Origin: Spongilla lacustris
Lineage: Eukaryota; Porifera; Demospongiae; Spongillida; Spongillidae
Reading direction: 5' to 3'
Length of the DNA stretch: 64,000 bases
NCBI GenBank assembly: GCA_949361645.1
Contig: OX442423.1
Coordinates: 3,778,023-3,842,022 of the forward strand
The notes beneath the pieces were generated by a model. It saw only the letters and a program-made list of their open reading frames with translations. It searched no databases and was not told the DNA's origin. Shown here piece after piece: positions 10,856 through 25,064 of this stretch. Position 1 is the first letter of the stretch; every line of letters begins with the position of its first letter. Made by a program: the position numbers and the translations under genes.

Positions 10856-11372
10856 AAGAAAGGAAGGGCACATATGCATGGAAGGTCATCATCCAATGGA
10901 AGTTGCCGCGGTTGAGAAGCATGATAGGCAGCCCATGCAGTAGTATTCTGAGAGGTTACATTCTCCTTGTCCACAAGTAGCAGTGCATGTTCAATCCATG
11001 CAATTTCCTCATCTCTGGCCTTGTTCAAGCATGTAATGGTTCCTGCTGGCTTCAACAGACACTTTGGTACCACAGTTGCACTTATTGTCAAGACAACAGC
11101 TGGTACAGAGGTATAACTTTCATAAAGAAACTTTCCTTTGTTCCCAACTGGTGGTATCACAATAGGTGACCTGTTTTCACCGAGTTTATCCTGAGCTGAC
11201 TGATTCCAGTGCCATGAAAAGAGTCTGTTGATGTAGTATAACTTGTATTGTGATCAAGATTGTCTATTACACCAACGGTGAAAAGGCCTTTACGAAGACA
11301 TGAAGGAGCTATTACCCCCATCTTCATTAAAGCGTCTTTCAGATCATTTATTACTTGGGGTAATTTGGATTT
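10856..11372 (-). pseudogene. Fragment of uncharacterised invertebrate repeat-borne protein (DNLDHN...FHGTGIS type)
   Basis: Read on the minus strand, the upstream frame has KGLFTVGVIDNLDHNTS and DSFHGTGIS. After a frame change comes QDKLGENRSPIVIPPVG, then YESYTSVPAVV, IAWIEHALLLV and TAWAAYHASQPR. I remember the DN(I/L)DHN...(F)HGTGIS combination from many uncharacterised proteins in cnidarian and other marine invertebrate genomes; no function is known to me. The minus-strand frame runs out at the border with the truncated recombinase, consistent with one repeat inserted next to another. Confidence 0.55.
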
Positions 11373-13161
11373 TTAAATTTTTTGAAACATTCAGACGGAC
11401 ATGAACAATATGGCTTTATGCATCGATAAATGCACGTTGAAATTCCACTATATAACATATATTACTTGTTCCCTAATGCAAATTCTTTGTGTAGGCCTAC
11501 AACATGCCATTCTTTATATGAAATTTGGAATCGAAATGTTCAAAACAAAATTCTTCTGACCATTTGAGTATTGGCATTACGGGGATCACAGTTTTTATAA
11601 TATCTCCACATCAGTCACCATACATTGTTTTATCAGTACTTAAAGGCCCGTTTCTCCACTTAGGATAAGCTACAAAAACGATAAAAACTGTTTTGAAAAC
11701 CATTCAATACGGTCTTTAAACTGATGCATTTAGCTATGCATGAATGTTTGTTTCAAAAAAAATTGTTTAGTACCTACTCCATTATAGGACCCTAGCTATA
11801 GTGAAATACAGATACAAATACAGGCAGTAGTTTCACTCTTCACTACACTGGTATAACTTACTGTGGAAATTTTGCAAGTACTTTTTCACTGCCTTCCTTT
11901 CAAACGGTTGGATCATCAGTGGCCTACGAGTTCTCTATAGTCTATACAATAAAAAGAAAGCACGATCATAGACCTATAAAAAGTGTGCGTGCTTTAATAG
12001 ACATGAATTATCACACCTGCCACTTAAGTTGAACACCATGATGGCAGTGAATTGCCACTACTGAACAGCCCAAAAAGCTAAGCAGGTTGCACACATCACA
12101 CGCGGTGATCGGCAATATAAAGAAAATGGTGTACCGTATACTAGTATTTAATGACTCCATGATGACAGTCCATGTCATGTGTGTGACGATTGTACAATTT
12201 ATAATGATGGCAACAAAAAAAAACTGCACACCGCAGAAGACAGTAACAGATAAAACTTAGGAGCTTACAGGTTTTGTCGCTGAAATTTCAAAAGAACAGC
12301 CATTCTGCCATCAAGGACTACGTTGCGCACTAGTCTGGGAACCCGACTACAATCATCGGTCGCGTCCCCAGACTACTACGCACGTGAATCAGTTATCCAT
12401 CAACTTGTATGGCCGCCTGAACTTATTAACTTAACGCTAGTGCAGGCCAATGCCCGGATGCCCGGTCCCTCCTCTTAAGGGGTGGATATATCATCCAGGA
12501 GGGTGATACATGTAGTTCCTAAACATAACTTTTTTTATTTATTCGTATATATTGTGCATTGTGAGTATCTATTATCGGTTTGTATGTAATATCATTAAAA
12601 TCATATACATCATATTTACAAAACAGTGGATATACGTTTTATTAAAATAAAATGACAGGGCGGCCAGTTGAATTGAAATTAATAATTTTAAAAAATGATA
12701 ATGATGATTGTATATTTTCAATACTAGTGTAGTGATACGTATAAATCTAAAAGTAAACACCACATATGCGGCTCGTCTTGACATAGTAGCTAACAACATC
12801 TGGGGTTGTAATATGCAGCTTAAGGGCTTTCTTTGACGTTCTCTAGAGTGAATGGCATTAATAGTTCAAGGAACGGTAAGTTGTACAGCTGCGTTCCTGG
12901 TCCATGCAAGACCAAATGCAGGACCTAGACCAATCAATATTCGCTAGGTAAATTTGGACTAAAGTAAAAGCATTATCATCTGCCACCTTATGACCCTATC
13001 AATTGCATCAATTGTTATAGGTCGACAAAGTTTGCTGCAAGGTGACTGCACTAAAGTTATTAGTACAAATTTGAGTTCCTGACGTAACGCCTAGGTGGCT
13101 GTTTTTTTGTGCCGCGGTGTGGACTGTGCTTTTTATCTATACATTGTGTATATTTGCGAAA
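11373..13161. other. Intergenic region upstream of the oxygenase gene
   Basis: No coding family is recognisable. A small foldback lies at about 12328-12372 (TAGTCTGGGAACCCGAC against GTCCCCAGACTA), a relative of the TAGTCTCGTCCCCAGACC-ended MITEs seen elsewhere. The promoter of the downstream gene should lie in the last few hundred bases; I see no defined TATA box or initiator. Confidence 0.5.
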
Positions 13162-16100
13162 ATGCATGGTTGGATCGAACGATGCCAAATTAGCTCCAAT
13201 GTTACTCGTATTATGCTTCGGAGAAGCAGTAACGTAGCAAAGAGTGTATTGAGAACCGTAAAGGAGCACCCGGATCCGGTTGAGGGAAAAATCAAAGGTT
13301 AGCGATAGATAATCTAATTTATATTAGGTCTACGCTCCATGTACAGCGTTGCAAGACAACATTTCTTTTTTTACCAGGTTCTATTCCTGCATGGATTTGG
13401 GGGAGACTCTTAAGAGTTGGCCCAGGGCTCTTTGAATTTGGTGATACCAAATATAACCACTGGTTTGATGGGCAGTCTCTGGTTCATAGCTTCACCATTA
13501 ACAAAGGTAAATAGTAATGTTTAATGTGTAATTTTGTTTTGGAGATTTAGGTGTAGTCTGGGGACACAACTGATTGGTTGAAGACTATGAGTCTGGCAAC
13601 GAACTTTTCCCTACTGTGCAGAGCATGTAGTCCAACCTCTTAGCATAAATATCTTTTACACATCCCAGCCATGGCATCAGATAACTATGGATGGAGGTTT
13701 TTATACACATGGCGTGATTTTTGGAAGCACCCAACAGCTTATTTGAATGCATAATATATAAACAACCTGATCAAAGCTAAACCATACCAGCATATAGTAG
13801 TTTTTGGTGCAATAGGCATTAGAGAAAAAGACAAAAGCTTTTGTCAATTGTTATACAGATTTCCACTGAGCAAAAGCATAATGCAAAGAAGCATACACAT
13901 AGAAAATAGTAATGCTCTGAGTAGCATCCCTCCCATACTGAAAATGGCAGGGTTGCTCTACACTGTAGATACCGAGAGAAACCCTCATACATTAGCCAAT
14001 TCAGGCTTAACCTTACACGTAGATCCCTTTTATTAATTACTGTTGACTCTTAAAGGAAAACTATGAATTTGGGAGGCTCAATCAGTTTTCCAATGACCCT
14101 TAGCTTGTGTTCAATTATGATTGTTAATAACACTATGATTAAAAAATTTATTAAATTTTGTACAATGTTTGCATTCTCGTGTCTGGCATTATTTATGCTT
14201 GCCACAAGGACTAATGTTCAAGGTAATTTCCATCCTTTATAGCCAGGCACCTCTATGACTCTGGTGCAAGGGCATGTGTGGGCCCTCAACTCTCAGCTTG
14301 TCTAGGAGAGTGATATCCTTGCCTTAATTATAGCTAGCATCTTAGATTACTTGAATTTTATGTGCATTCTAGTGGGTATATTGTTTAGTGATACATATAT
14401 TTAATAATGGAATTACGAATTTAGGTGCAATATTCTTAAGCTTCTATTGGATCATCCAAATGGAGTGCTTGAAGAGCACACGAGTGTGGTGTTGAAAGTA
14501 GATTATTTCCTGAACATAGTGTTTTTAAATGTATATATTTCTTCATATATATAATTTATATATTTCTTCATGGCATTTATCATTTAGTGAACTAGTTTGG
14601 AATAATGCAAACCTTTTTTCTTGCCTAGGTAAAGTCGAATATCGAAGCCGTTATCTTCGCAGTGAAGTGTTTAAAAGAAACACTGATGCCAACAGAATCA
14701 TGGTCAATGAGTTTGGAACTTTGGCATACCCTGACTCACACAAAACTCTTTTCCAAAGGTGAGCTTTCACTTTTATATGGGTTTGTAAATATCCTGATAC
14801 GCTTGCAAGAAAAAGCATCTAGGATTTTGATATTAGATTTTTTAGTACAAGTAGGTGGAAGAAATTGATACATGAACTGTACATGTGTCTTTAACCCCAT
14901 TCCAATCCTGAGCAGCTACAGTGTACATATATGTTCATGATTACTGCAACACAGCTTGCACACAAATTTTTGTCAACAAAAAAGCGAGAAGTTGTTATGC
15001 ACCCACACATCCTTTGGCTGGTGAGCAAAAGCTCCGTTCATAGCCACTTGGTCCAGTTCACCAATCTGACCGTATCTACTTTGCATTGTTTTCTTTTTAA
15101 TTAATAAACATAATTATACACCTGTTTCAGTGACCAAAATTAATTGAATTGAAAATTGAAATGATGCAATTGGTGTGAATGCAACAAATTATGTTTTGAG
15201 TTAACAATAATCAAAAATGTAGAACTGCAGCAAGAAAACTGAAGCTAATGCCTTTGCCAAGTGACTGTTCACCTATTTTTGGTGTACCTAGGAATGAACA
15301 TCTTTGTATATCACGCACACGTATAATTCTTCACTAAATGTGCTACATCTTTTCCTCAGCTATAATGTATAGTCTTGAGCTTTGTGGTGGTATGGTGCAC
15401 ACCCCTCATTTCAGACTTCCAATGGTATAGTGGTGCTGTGGAATACACCTATCCTTTGAACCATATGGTGCTGTGCTTTGAGCCTTGTAGCGCATATGGC
15501 ATTCTTTGAGCCTTCTGTATAGTGCTATTTAAGCTGTTATGCACACCCCACATTATGCTACTGTTTTGAGCTGTGTGGTGCTCTGTGGCTGTGTAGTGCT
15601 GTGTTACACACCCCACATTATGGCATCCCCTTTGGGCTTGTGTGGTGCTGTGGTATCACCACACAGGCCCAAAGTTAAGGATGCCATGTTGTAGTTGGAT
15701 CGTCATCCCGCAGTGCCACTAGGACCAATTGATGCCACAATCTGCGCAACAGCCAAATTATGGCACCGTTCAGCTTACTCCTATTGATCACATGATAAGT
15801 TGTTTCATCTGGCAAGAGCCACACTTTAAATATTGACTTCTGAATTACCTATACGCAATGTCACACAATGCAGCTGCTTGGAATCAAGCAGCTAACTCTT
15901 GCACCACTCTTGTGCTGCCTATGTGCACATAAACCAATGACATACAGAATGAATGTTTCTGTACAGTATGACCAACCTTGGCTTGTGACTGACCAAAACT
16001 GACTTTGCGCAGAAACTAATTCCTAATTCCACTTCTGATAGTGGTCAGTATGAACTCTGGACTTCGGTAGTGGCAAGATAAAATGCCAAATGAGAGAAAG

Positions 16101-19100
16101 TGGCCTGGGCTTTCCTCCCCAGTTAGGTTTTTCTCTATGCACTATGCGTATAACAAGCCAGACCTTGGCACTTTTTTTAACTGTTAACATGCTTGGAAAA
16201 TTGAGCTGCCAGGGCCAATACTCCACTGAGACAGCTGAACTGAGTGGAGAGGTGCATGTAACTGATGTTGAATGCTGCCACTTTCATAATCAACAGCCAT
16301 ACAGACATCACGGAACACACCACCACCCTGTTTGCAGGACATGGCATGGTGACCAAGAGGGTCAAGTGCTACTTCAGGACAGAAAGAACATTGCGACCCT
16401 AATGTGGTGTCCAGACCAAACCACTATTTCACTGTAGTGAAGTTCATTTGGTTATTAGATACAGGATTCAAATACAGATAGATCTCAGCCAAATGAAGAT
16501 GCTAGAGTAAAAGTAGACAAGCATTGTCGATAATGGATAATGCCTACAATGAGTGAAACTGATGACTTGCTTTGGGTGACAAAAACAGTTAGCAATGGGC
16601 CATCAGACTGTTGCAATGGGAGGCTGGCATTTATTGCATACTGATTGCCCGTCTCACACTCAGTAATGCTACAATACTATGTACTCGCATGCAGTTGAAG
16701 TGGTCTCATTTATTATTTTTTAATTTGTGCACTACATGTTTGCCAAACAGTTGCCAAATGGTGTTTAGTAAACTAGCTCTATTGTAATCCATCACAAATA
16801 TCAAGCATCATATTATTGGGTCATTCATCATCACAAATTCAGCTAGATGATGCATTTGTAACATGTAATTGTCCAATGTCCGATTGTTATTCCTCTTTAA
16901 GCATATCGTAGCAATGGTATAATTATAAGCAGTCTGTACATATACCAGTGCATGTGTTTAGCTGGGCCAAACACCTACACTTATATCCATGTATCATCAG
17001 TCCATAGCATCCGCCTTTTGAGTCACGCTTGTTTTCTGCAATCGCCATGACATCATTAATTATAATCACCAAAGGGGGGCTGTGCAGTTACGCGCACATC
17101 ATCTGCATCACTGCTGGCGTCACAATTTTGCAAGTCATCTACCACTGTTTTCATATAATTGAGCAAGACTTTTTGTATCAATTTAAATGGGCCAGTGGTA
17201 CCACCAATCTCCAGCCTCACACTGTTCTGTTGTGTACAATTCTTCTGATCTCATAGCTGTTGCCTTCCTTTTTTTTTACTTTCATGTATGCACTTTCCTG
17301 TTTAGCCTTCAATGTCTTTAAATACTGATGAGGCAAGGTTCTTTCAGACTAGAACCATTCACAATATAACAGTGCATAGCCCACGGATGCTTGAACGCAC
17401 AGGCCATACAGACCTTCCTGAAGTGCTGGCTGCAAATACGCTGGGGGAGTAGAGTGCATGTCTTGTCAATCTGCAGTAGACAACACTTCCTTTATAACGT
17501 TGCCCTCAAACTGATGCCTCTGATTTGAATATAGCTGCTCTGGAACTGAAAACCAGCCAGAAGAATTTTCAGTTTACACTTGATTGGGAATTTGCATAAG
17601 CCCTGACCAATAATGATGTGTTTTCAGTTTTATGAGTCAATAGTCCAATGATGTCAACCATAGCCCTAGTTATACGTTGATTTTGGACTCAATAGCATTT
17701 GTGAAAATAATGCATGGTAATATTGTGTACATACTACTCTGCTCATTCTTTATAAAGCATAGCGTAAAAGAATCAGCATCAATATTGCTGTACACTTTTA
17801 TGTCAATACCACTTAGAAATGTTTTGTTGAAGCTCGTTTGTATACCTGTGTATACTTATTCTTACTCCTGGGTATAATTGAGTTTTGCTGTTTATGCAGA
17901 AAAATTATATAAAGCACCAACACCAAGAAATTACTTGTACAAGGAAACATGTGCAAACAAAGTTGAAAAATATCAGACTATTAAGTCAGAAATGTAAACT
18001 ATTTTTTTCTACTTAAGACAAACAACAATTTTTTGTGTACAAAAAAAATCACGAGGGCATACTGCTTACATCTGTATGTGTTTTCTATAAAACCTGTATT
18101 TATGATTGCATAAGTGACTATTTGGCATTGTTATTACAAGGCTGTGAGGGAATGATTGGAGGTGATTGAATATATTGATAGGCTGTATGGTCAGTACAAT
18201 TTAGAAGTATACAACTCTCATAACGTTTGCTGGTCACACAAGCAATGTATATTAACACTGACAATGAATTTTTTGCAGAGTGATGGCTACTTTACAACGC
18301 CTTTCACCCAGCAATTATCTCTCTGATAATGACAATATTAATCTGTACCAGATTGGTGAGGACATTGTTGCAACTACAGAATCTAACTTCATACACAAGA
18401 TTGATCCAATCACATTGGATACTAAAGACAGGGTATGTCTGTTATTAATTGCTAATGTTAGTTTTCACAATTTTTTGCTCTGTACATACAATGTGTTCAT
18501 GTCATGTACTTTTATCATGGTAGGCTGAGGGGGAAAATGGGAGGAAAGGGGATGCAACAAGTATCCAATTGATGTTGCATGTTCTGAGGTGGCTAAGATA
18601 ATGGGCAAGGTCACTACTTACATGTACCTACTGTACCTTGATCATACTTACCTTTCAGTATATGGAAAATAATTATATAGAATTACACATGTAGGCACAA
18701 TTCTACACTGTTATATGATGGTCTTTTAGATTGAAATGTTTTATCAGGGACTATGTGTAATAAACATATTTAGTTTTCTTCACAGAAGCAAGTAGCTATT
18801 ACCTTGTCAAAGAATGATACTTGATCTCTAAAAAAATTGAATCCCAGTGTCAGCAAACGTTTTTGACATGTAACAGTTTATCACCTCACCCAACGTTCTG
18901 TTCGTTATTTTGCATCACTGAGCTGTCTTACTTTCTCAACACAATAATGGACTTACTTATGAGTGACAGTGTGCATGCATTGCAATCCCTGCAAAAATAT
19001 TTTGAACCATTTCTATTTTCGCAATTGCAGATAAAATTGTCAGACTATGTTGCAATAAATGGAGCTACAGCTCACCCACACATTGAGGCTGATGGAACAG

Positions 19101-22100
19101 TTTACAACCTGGGCAGTGTGTTTAAAGGACGTCCTCACACATGCATTGTTAAGCTACCCAGCAATGGGGATGGCAATGGTCTAGGTAAGGCAGTGTTTTA
19201 CTGAGTTTGTAAATGTCACAAATGTATCTAGACCAAACCACACCTTAAGTTTATTATTGAGAGTCTATGAAGAATGATACAAATATCACTGTATTTTTGT
19301 AACAGTTTGAAGCAATCCGATCACAATCATAATGGATAGAATGTACAGTATTTCACATTTTTCACTATTGCTATGAATGAAGAGTATTATCAGTGGAGCA
19401 AAATCATTTATAGATATCTGCATATGACTATAACCAATCCTTGACAATGCTCATTCCAGCAAACACATCCAGAGTGGCATAAAACAAGAAGGATGCTACG
19501 AGCTTACAGTGAAGTCAAATCGACCAAACTGAAGCGCGCATAATAAATACATGTACATACATGTGGACTATACACACCTTGTACAGCAATAATCTCACAG
19601 TTAACCCCGATTATTATGATTACATCAACTGGACAAGTTCATATACATGTAAAAAAATAGATAAAAATTTTCTATATGAGAGAGAGGTGATGGGAAAAGC
19701 AAGGAAAAAGGCTGGATGAATGTATGGAATAGGCCCATACTTTAGATGTGTAGGACATTTTGGGTTCACATCACAAATATTCATGTAGTCATTGCATTGG
19801 TCCATTTCACTCCAGCCTATTTCCTACTATTGCTTTCCAATCCTATATCACACGAACGTTCTTGTAGAGAATGATTTTTGTTTCATTACTTTCTGTTTGC
19901 TAGATTGTCCTGGTAATTTTTTCTATTAATGGCTATATTACCATATATGGAAGTCTAATGCTTGATGGAATCGACATCTGTTTGATCACTAAAGAATATA
20001 TGAAAAAAAACGAATGGTATGGTTGGAATTTTTTCTTGAGTTGTGTCTACTGAAACCAAGACGATGACAACAAAAACTAAATGTGTTTGGGAATGAGAGC
20101 AGGTTGGTGGAGGTATCCTATACTAAAAGCAATGAATGGTTAGTAAGTTGCCGTTTCTGGTGGTCCCACTCAACATGAAGTTCTTATGAAGATTATGATA
20201 CAGACCCAATCATATAAAGTACTTCATAAACCTCAGGATTTAATTATTCTTTATAAAGGTTGCATTTTCTGCTTCTTAATTTGTCTCTGAATGTAATATC
20301 AATGCCATTGCTGAACAGTCATTTCATTCGACTCTATGAATTTAGCTACAACTTTAGGAAATTTCAAGATCATCTGCTCGCTACCAAGCAAGCAAGGCAT
20401 GTACCCCAACTATCATCACAGGCGAGTCTGACTGCATTGGTGTGTCATCACTTTTGCATACATTGTACATTATTGTACATGTACATCAATATCCAAAGCT
20501 GAAGTACATATACATGTATCTGTTATATCATTTCATTATCCACAGCTTCGGAATGAGTGAAAATCATATCATCATTACTGAGCAACCTGTTTATGTGAAT
20601 ATTCCAGCAATTATGGGAGCACAAGTGTTTGGTAGAGCAGGTGGAAAGATTCAACGTTTGTTTACAGATAGTGACCAGAAGGTACATAAGTCATATAGGC
20701 TATTTGTGTGGAGATATTGCTGTGCATAGAAATATTTACACAAACCATATATTAATTATGCTACCCAAAGTTGGTGATTCAACCATGAGGAGGACTTAAC
20801 TTCCAATAGTATCCAAAACAAGGTCTGTAAATTAAGTCTGCCTCTTGACTGAATCAGCCACCACATTTGGGTAGCGGATCTGATTATGAATTAATGTGTA
20901 TTATGGTTGTATTGTCAATGATCTTTGTGCATTCATGCTGCCTTAACTCTACTAGGTACATTTCCGCGTTGTTGACAAGAAGACTGGTCAAGAGCATGGA
21001 ACCCAGTATGTAGCTGACTGCTTTTTTACCTTCCATCACATCAACACATTTGAGGACAATGGTAAGGTGTATTGCTCTTAAAATGTTCAATCATTTGCTA
21101 TGGGCTTGTACACCTAGGCAGTCTGTGATATTACAACATGTCTATAACTCTTGCTCGATTCTAAATTGTTAGTGGGCCCCCCAAAAAAGAGTGGGTGTGT
21201 GGGTGGGTAACACTGAAGGAAGATTTTCTGGATGGAGGTGCCATTTTCATGGCACCAACCTAAAAAGTGATCTGGGGATTAAATTGATTGGCACTGGGAT
21301 GAAGCTACTACTAACTATTATGTCATGTATCTAGGCATTCCAACCCTTTACTTTAGGAGAAAACCTGAATGTACGGAGCTCAATAACAACTAATAATTAA
21401 ACTGTTGCCATTATTTCATTACATTGCACTAGGTTAGTGTCTAATGACAGGTATAGCTGATTTGGTGTGGTCTTAATTCTCCACTCCCACTGGTTGTAAG
21501 AACATTTGTAAAGGAAGTTATAAAACTAATGTTATCACATGTGTGCATCTAGTATGAAGTTATGTCATCACACATGTATCTGCATTGTGTGTATGTACAT
21601 ACTAATATCGCTTCTCTTCAATGAACTTTCAGGACATGTTGTGGTGGACCTGTGCTGCACTACAGATGAAAACTATTACAACTTCGGATTTTTTGACAAT
21701 CCAGGTGGCAGTAGTTTTATACCAGATGAAAACAGACAATCAGTCCGTCGATATGTTCTCCCTCTCAACACCAGTACAAAGGTAACTGTGTTTTAATCCT
21801 GCTTCTTTGAAAGTGGAAATTAAATATTACCCAACTAAGTATACATGTATATATACCAACTGATAGGGTATAGAAGAAAATGCTAAGGTTTCACCTCATT
21901 TGTACTTAAAAGTCTATTTTCATTTTTATTAGGATATGAATGGTTTGGCATTTTTGCCACAAATCACCAATTTTAATGCAGTTCTTTATTACTAGCTACT
22001 GGTAATCCAGCATATCATAATACAAGTGAATTTTAAGATTACTCATAAAACAAACGTGATGAGATCAAGGACCTAATTGAGCAGAAATCTTCCCTGAGAT

Positions 22101-25064
22101 ACATCCATAGCAAAAAAATTAATCCCACTCACCAGTCCACAAATACGTGTACCGCCATGTGAAGTACACAAATTTATAAGTCATTAAGAACAATTACAAA
22201 AGTATGTGTTCATTCTGTATGATAGTTGAAACTTGTGAATCTACTATTTATTTCATCAATGTCAACCAAATTGTCACACAAAGTACATGTACATGTGTAT
22301 AGAAGTAATGAACTCCAAAAAATGTATTGGTACAGTAGTGGTTTACAGAGACTATTTTTAGGTGTTGCAACTACATGTAACATGTTAATATAATTTGAAC
22401 CCATCTCCTCCAACAGTCCATTGGAGAGAACCTGGTGACACTGAATGACACAGGTGCTACTGCCATTCTGAAAGATGGTTCTATCCAATGCACGCCTGAT
22501 ATTCTCTCTCCCTTGGGTAAATCATGGTGTACATGTGTGACCTTGTAAATAAAATGTACTGTATAAGGGCTCTGTTTAGTAATATGTATCTCTACCATTT
22601 TGTTTTCACTTCTTCAGCACCACCTCCATAGTGGGTCTTTCACCACCAAAATTTCTTCAATGCAATAACAAATACATTATAACATGAATGACCACATTTA
22701 CTGTTTTATGTAGCAATTATGGTCAAGTGCATGTCTAACAGAAATATAGTTATGCATGATAAAACACACTGATAAATACATTTTTTCCCCCAACCTAACA
22801 TTACTAAAGTGGAACCTAGATATAACAGTTACCCTTGGGACTGAGTCTACCAGACAGCATTTAGTGACCATAACATATTTTTTTATTTGTCATACTATTA
22901 GTGGACCAAATATAGTTTTAGTTTGGCTGGTTGGTTTTAGTCAGCTTTAAAAAAATATCAAGGCAATCAAACATATTTACAAATTACTAAGGTTAGATTT
23001 GAAATATAACTCCTACACTGAATTGGAAAATTTGAAACTTACATAGAATATATAGTCTTCCCCCCCAGTCAGGAGAAATGAAAATACTCTGAAGGCTCTA
23101 GCACTCCATAATGCTTAATCATTTATGAATCAGTGTACATTACAACATTCTATTTATATTCAAGACAATGAAATAATTGCTTCAATCCTTGGCCTATCTG
23201 GCTTGGTAACGCAGAATGGGTGTAGGATTGGAACTTCCCTGTACATTATGGGTGCCAAGTTACCTAGACAAACATGAGATGCTGCTACCATTGGAGACAA
23301 CCAAAACGTAGATAGACAGTTTTTTTTTTTAGTTATAGACTGACAGTACAATTGAGGTGAATTAAAACTGCTACAATGTATGTTAATGGCTATGATATGT
23401 AACAATGGGTGGCCACTTAGTTTTCGTGTGACTATGTATTGAGCTTAATGGCAATATGGTTGGCCAAGACATGTAACCGTACCCCTTTGGACGCCAAGCG
23501 CATATTAATGTATACATGTACACGATATTCCATGCTCGTGACATGTGTATCACACAATTAGGACTTAAGTAATGTATTGATCATAAGCCCTTTATAAGAG
23601 ATACATGTACAATATATAACTTATAAGTATACATTCGGTAACCTCTCTCCCATCAACGAACTAGCACAAGAATTTCACTATTCTGATGATTTCTCTAATG
23701 CATCATTGACAAATAAATCTCCCAGAACAGGAATTTGTAATGTACATGAGTAGGAGTACTTAACTGGAAACTCTCTGGTGCACTTTATTAAAGTGTGTTC
23801 CTGTAAAGTACTACTAAGATGATAACATCAGACTAATGAAATATGTTAGAGAGGGAACCAAATAACTTCTTAGTAATAAGACATGTGTGCAGCATTTTTT
23901 ACGGGGCTTATATTATTATGTCATGCTCATGATTTTAAGATCCAGATCATTATAGTTACTGTGGTTTATTGTATCTGTATTTAATAATTTCCTTTTAGTG
24001 GAATTAATGTATTTTACACACTTGACATTCAAAGAGTTAACCTGTTGAGTGGTTGCACTACAGAGATGACCATTAGGTGAGGTTCCACTGCAATTCAGTG
24101 TGATTTAACACGTTTCCAGTAAATCTAAAAGACACAGCAAAATTGTGTCATTCATAACGTTCCAGTGGGTCACCTGTTTTGATATGGGAACAATCTCTAA
24201 GCAGACAATATTTTGTATTGTAGGAGCACTTTGTAATACTAAATTACAGTTTTTGCAAGCATTGAGAAAACAAGCATTGTACGTATTGGAGCACTAAGAT
24301 AACCACATTCAGATAGGGATGTAATGAGGAAACAAAGTTTTCTCAGGTGTTATTACATTAGGGAAGGACACATTTGTAATTTGGCAGATAGCTCAGTGAA
24401 CCACAATTAACCTCAGAATGCAAAGACTTTCACATACACTATTTGCTTTTCTATCAATTGGTATGCAAGTACAGGAATGATTGCAAAGAATGATTTTTGC
24501 TCTTTTCGTCCAAAATGACATGTTCTTTTTCCCTGTAAATATTAGCATTTGAATTTCCCAGTATCAACTATTCATCATGCAATGGCAAGCCGTATCGATT
24601 TGCATATGGAGTTGCAGGACTGGATAAGGTATATATGATAAATGCTATCTTGTGAATGCTTGTTTTAACTTGTAAGATCTTTTTAATTAAGTGTTAGAGA
24701 TTGGAACTGTCGTGCTGTTCTACTTTAAGTGCACTTCTCTATACTCAGCTAGTGAAGCTGGACATAAGAACACGAACAATGAAGATGTGGGCTGAAAAGG
24801 CATCTTTTCCATCGGAACCAGTGTTTGTACCTCACCCATCAGCTGATCATGAAGATGATGGTGAGTACATTCATAGTGCCATACAAGATTGACTTACTCA
24901 AATCTTTAGGAGTGATTCTGTCTGCAGTCATTCGTACTGAGCTTGGGCAACATCCTTATCTTTTAATACTCGACAGCAAGACCATGAATGAGATTGGACG
25001 AGCTGAATTTGAAGGAGTTAAATTTCCTAAAGATCTTCATGGAATATTTATCAGCAGATGCTAA
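13162..25064 (+). CDS. BCO: Carotenoid cleavage oxygenase (BCO1/BCO2/RPE65 family), 13 exons
   Basis: The product is an iron(II)-dependent oxygenase that cleaves the polyene chain of carotenoids. Exons: 13162-13297, 13378-13506, 14629-14758, 18279-18432, 19031-19184, 20358-20421 (or from 20346), 20546-20681, 20956-21061, 21633-21781, 22417-22516, 24546-24628, 24749-24860, 24910-25064. All phases agree and give 535 aa (539 with the other exon-6 start), close to vertebrate BCO1 (547). Landmarks are [32 protein letters not shown] and FGTLAYPD, plus the four iron-ligand histidine motifs [23 protein letters not shown] and KDLHGIF. Twelve introns run 62-3,520 bp; intron 6 is GC-AG. The start ATG at 13162 is the first in frame; 13213 ([10 protein letters not shown]) is an alternative. 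BCO1-type versus BCO2-type substrate use cannot be told from sequence alone. Confidence 0.93.
15380..15680. repeat. Degenerate tandem repeat inside oxygenase intron 3
   Basis: Loose repeats of a motif containing TTTGAGC.TGTGTGGTGCTGTGG and CACACCCCACATTATGG occur several times in the 3.5-kb intron 3. The copies are too diverged for a fixed unit length. Confidence 0.45.
24312..24777 (+). repeat. Arm A of inverted duplication (covers oxygenase exon 11 and start of exon 12)
   Basis: This segment of intron 10, exon 11, intron 11 and the first part of exon 12 recurs in reverse complement at about 25792-26205. Shared blocks include the ATAGGGATGTAATGAGGA end, the AATTAACCTCAGAATGCAAA stretch and the exon 11 codons around AATGGCAAGC.GTATCGATTT. 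Confidence 0.85.

Noticed and set aside
20546..20560. Reading the exon 7 start of the oxygenase upstream as IIHSFGM without an intron there
   Set aside because: IIHSFG is open by chance at the acceptor; only the GC-AG splice gives YHHSFG and joins in phase to the IICSLPS exon.
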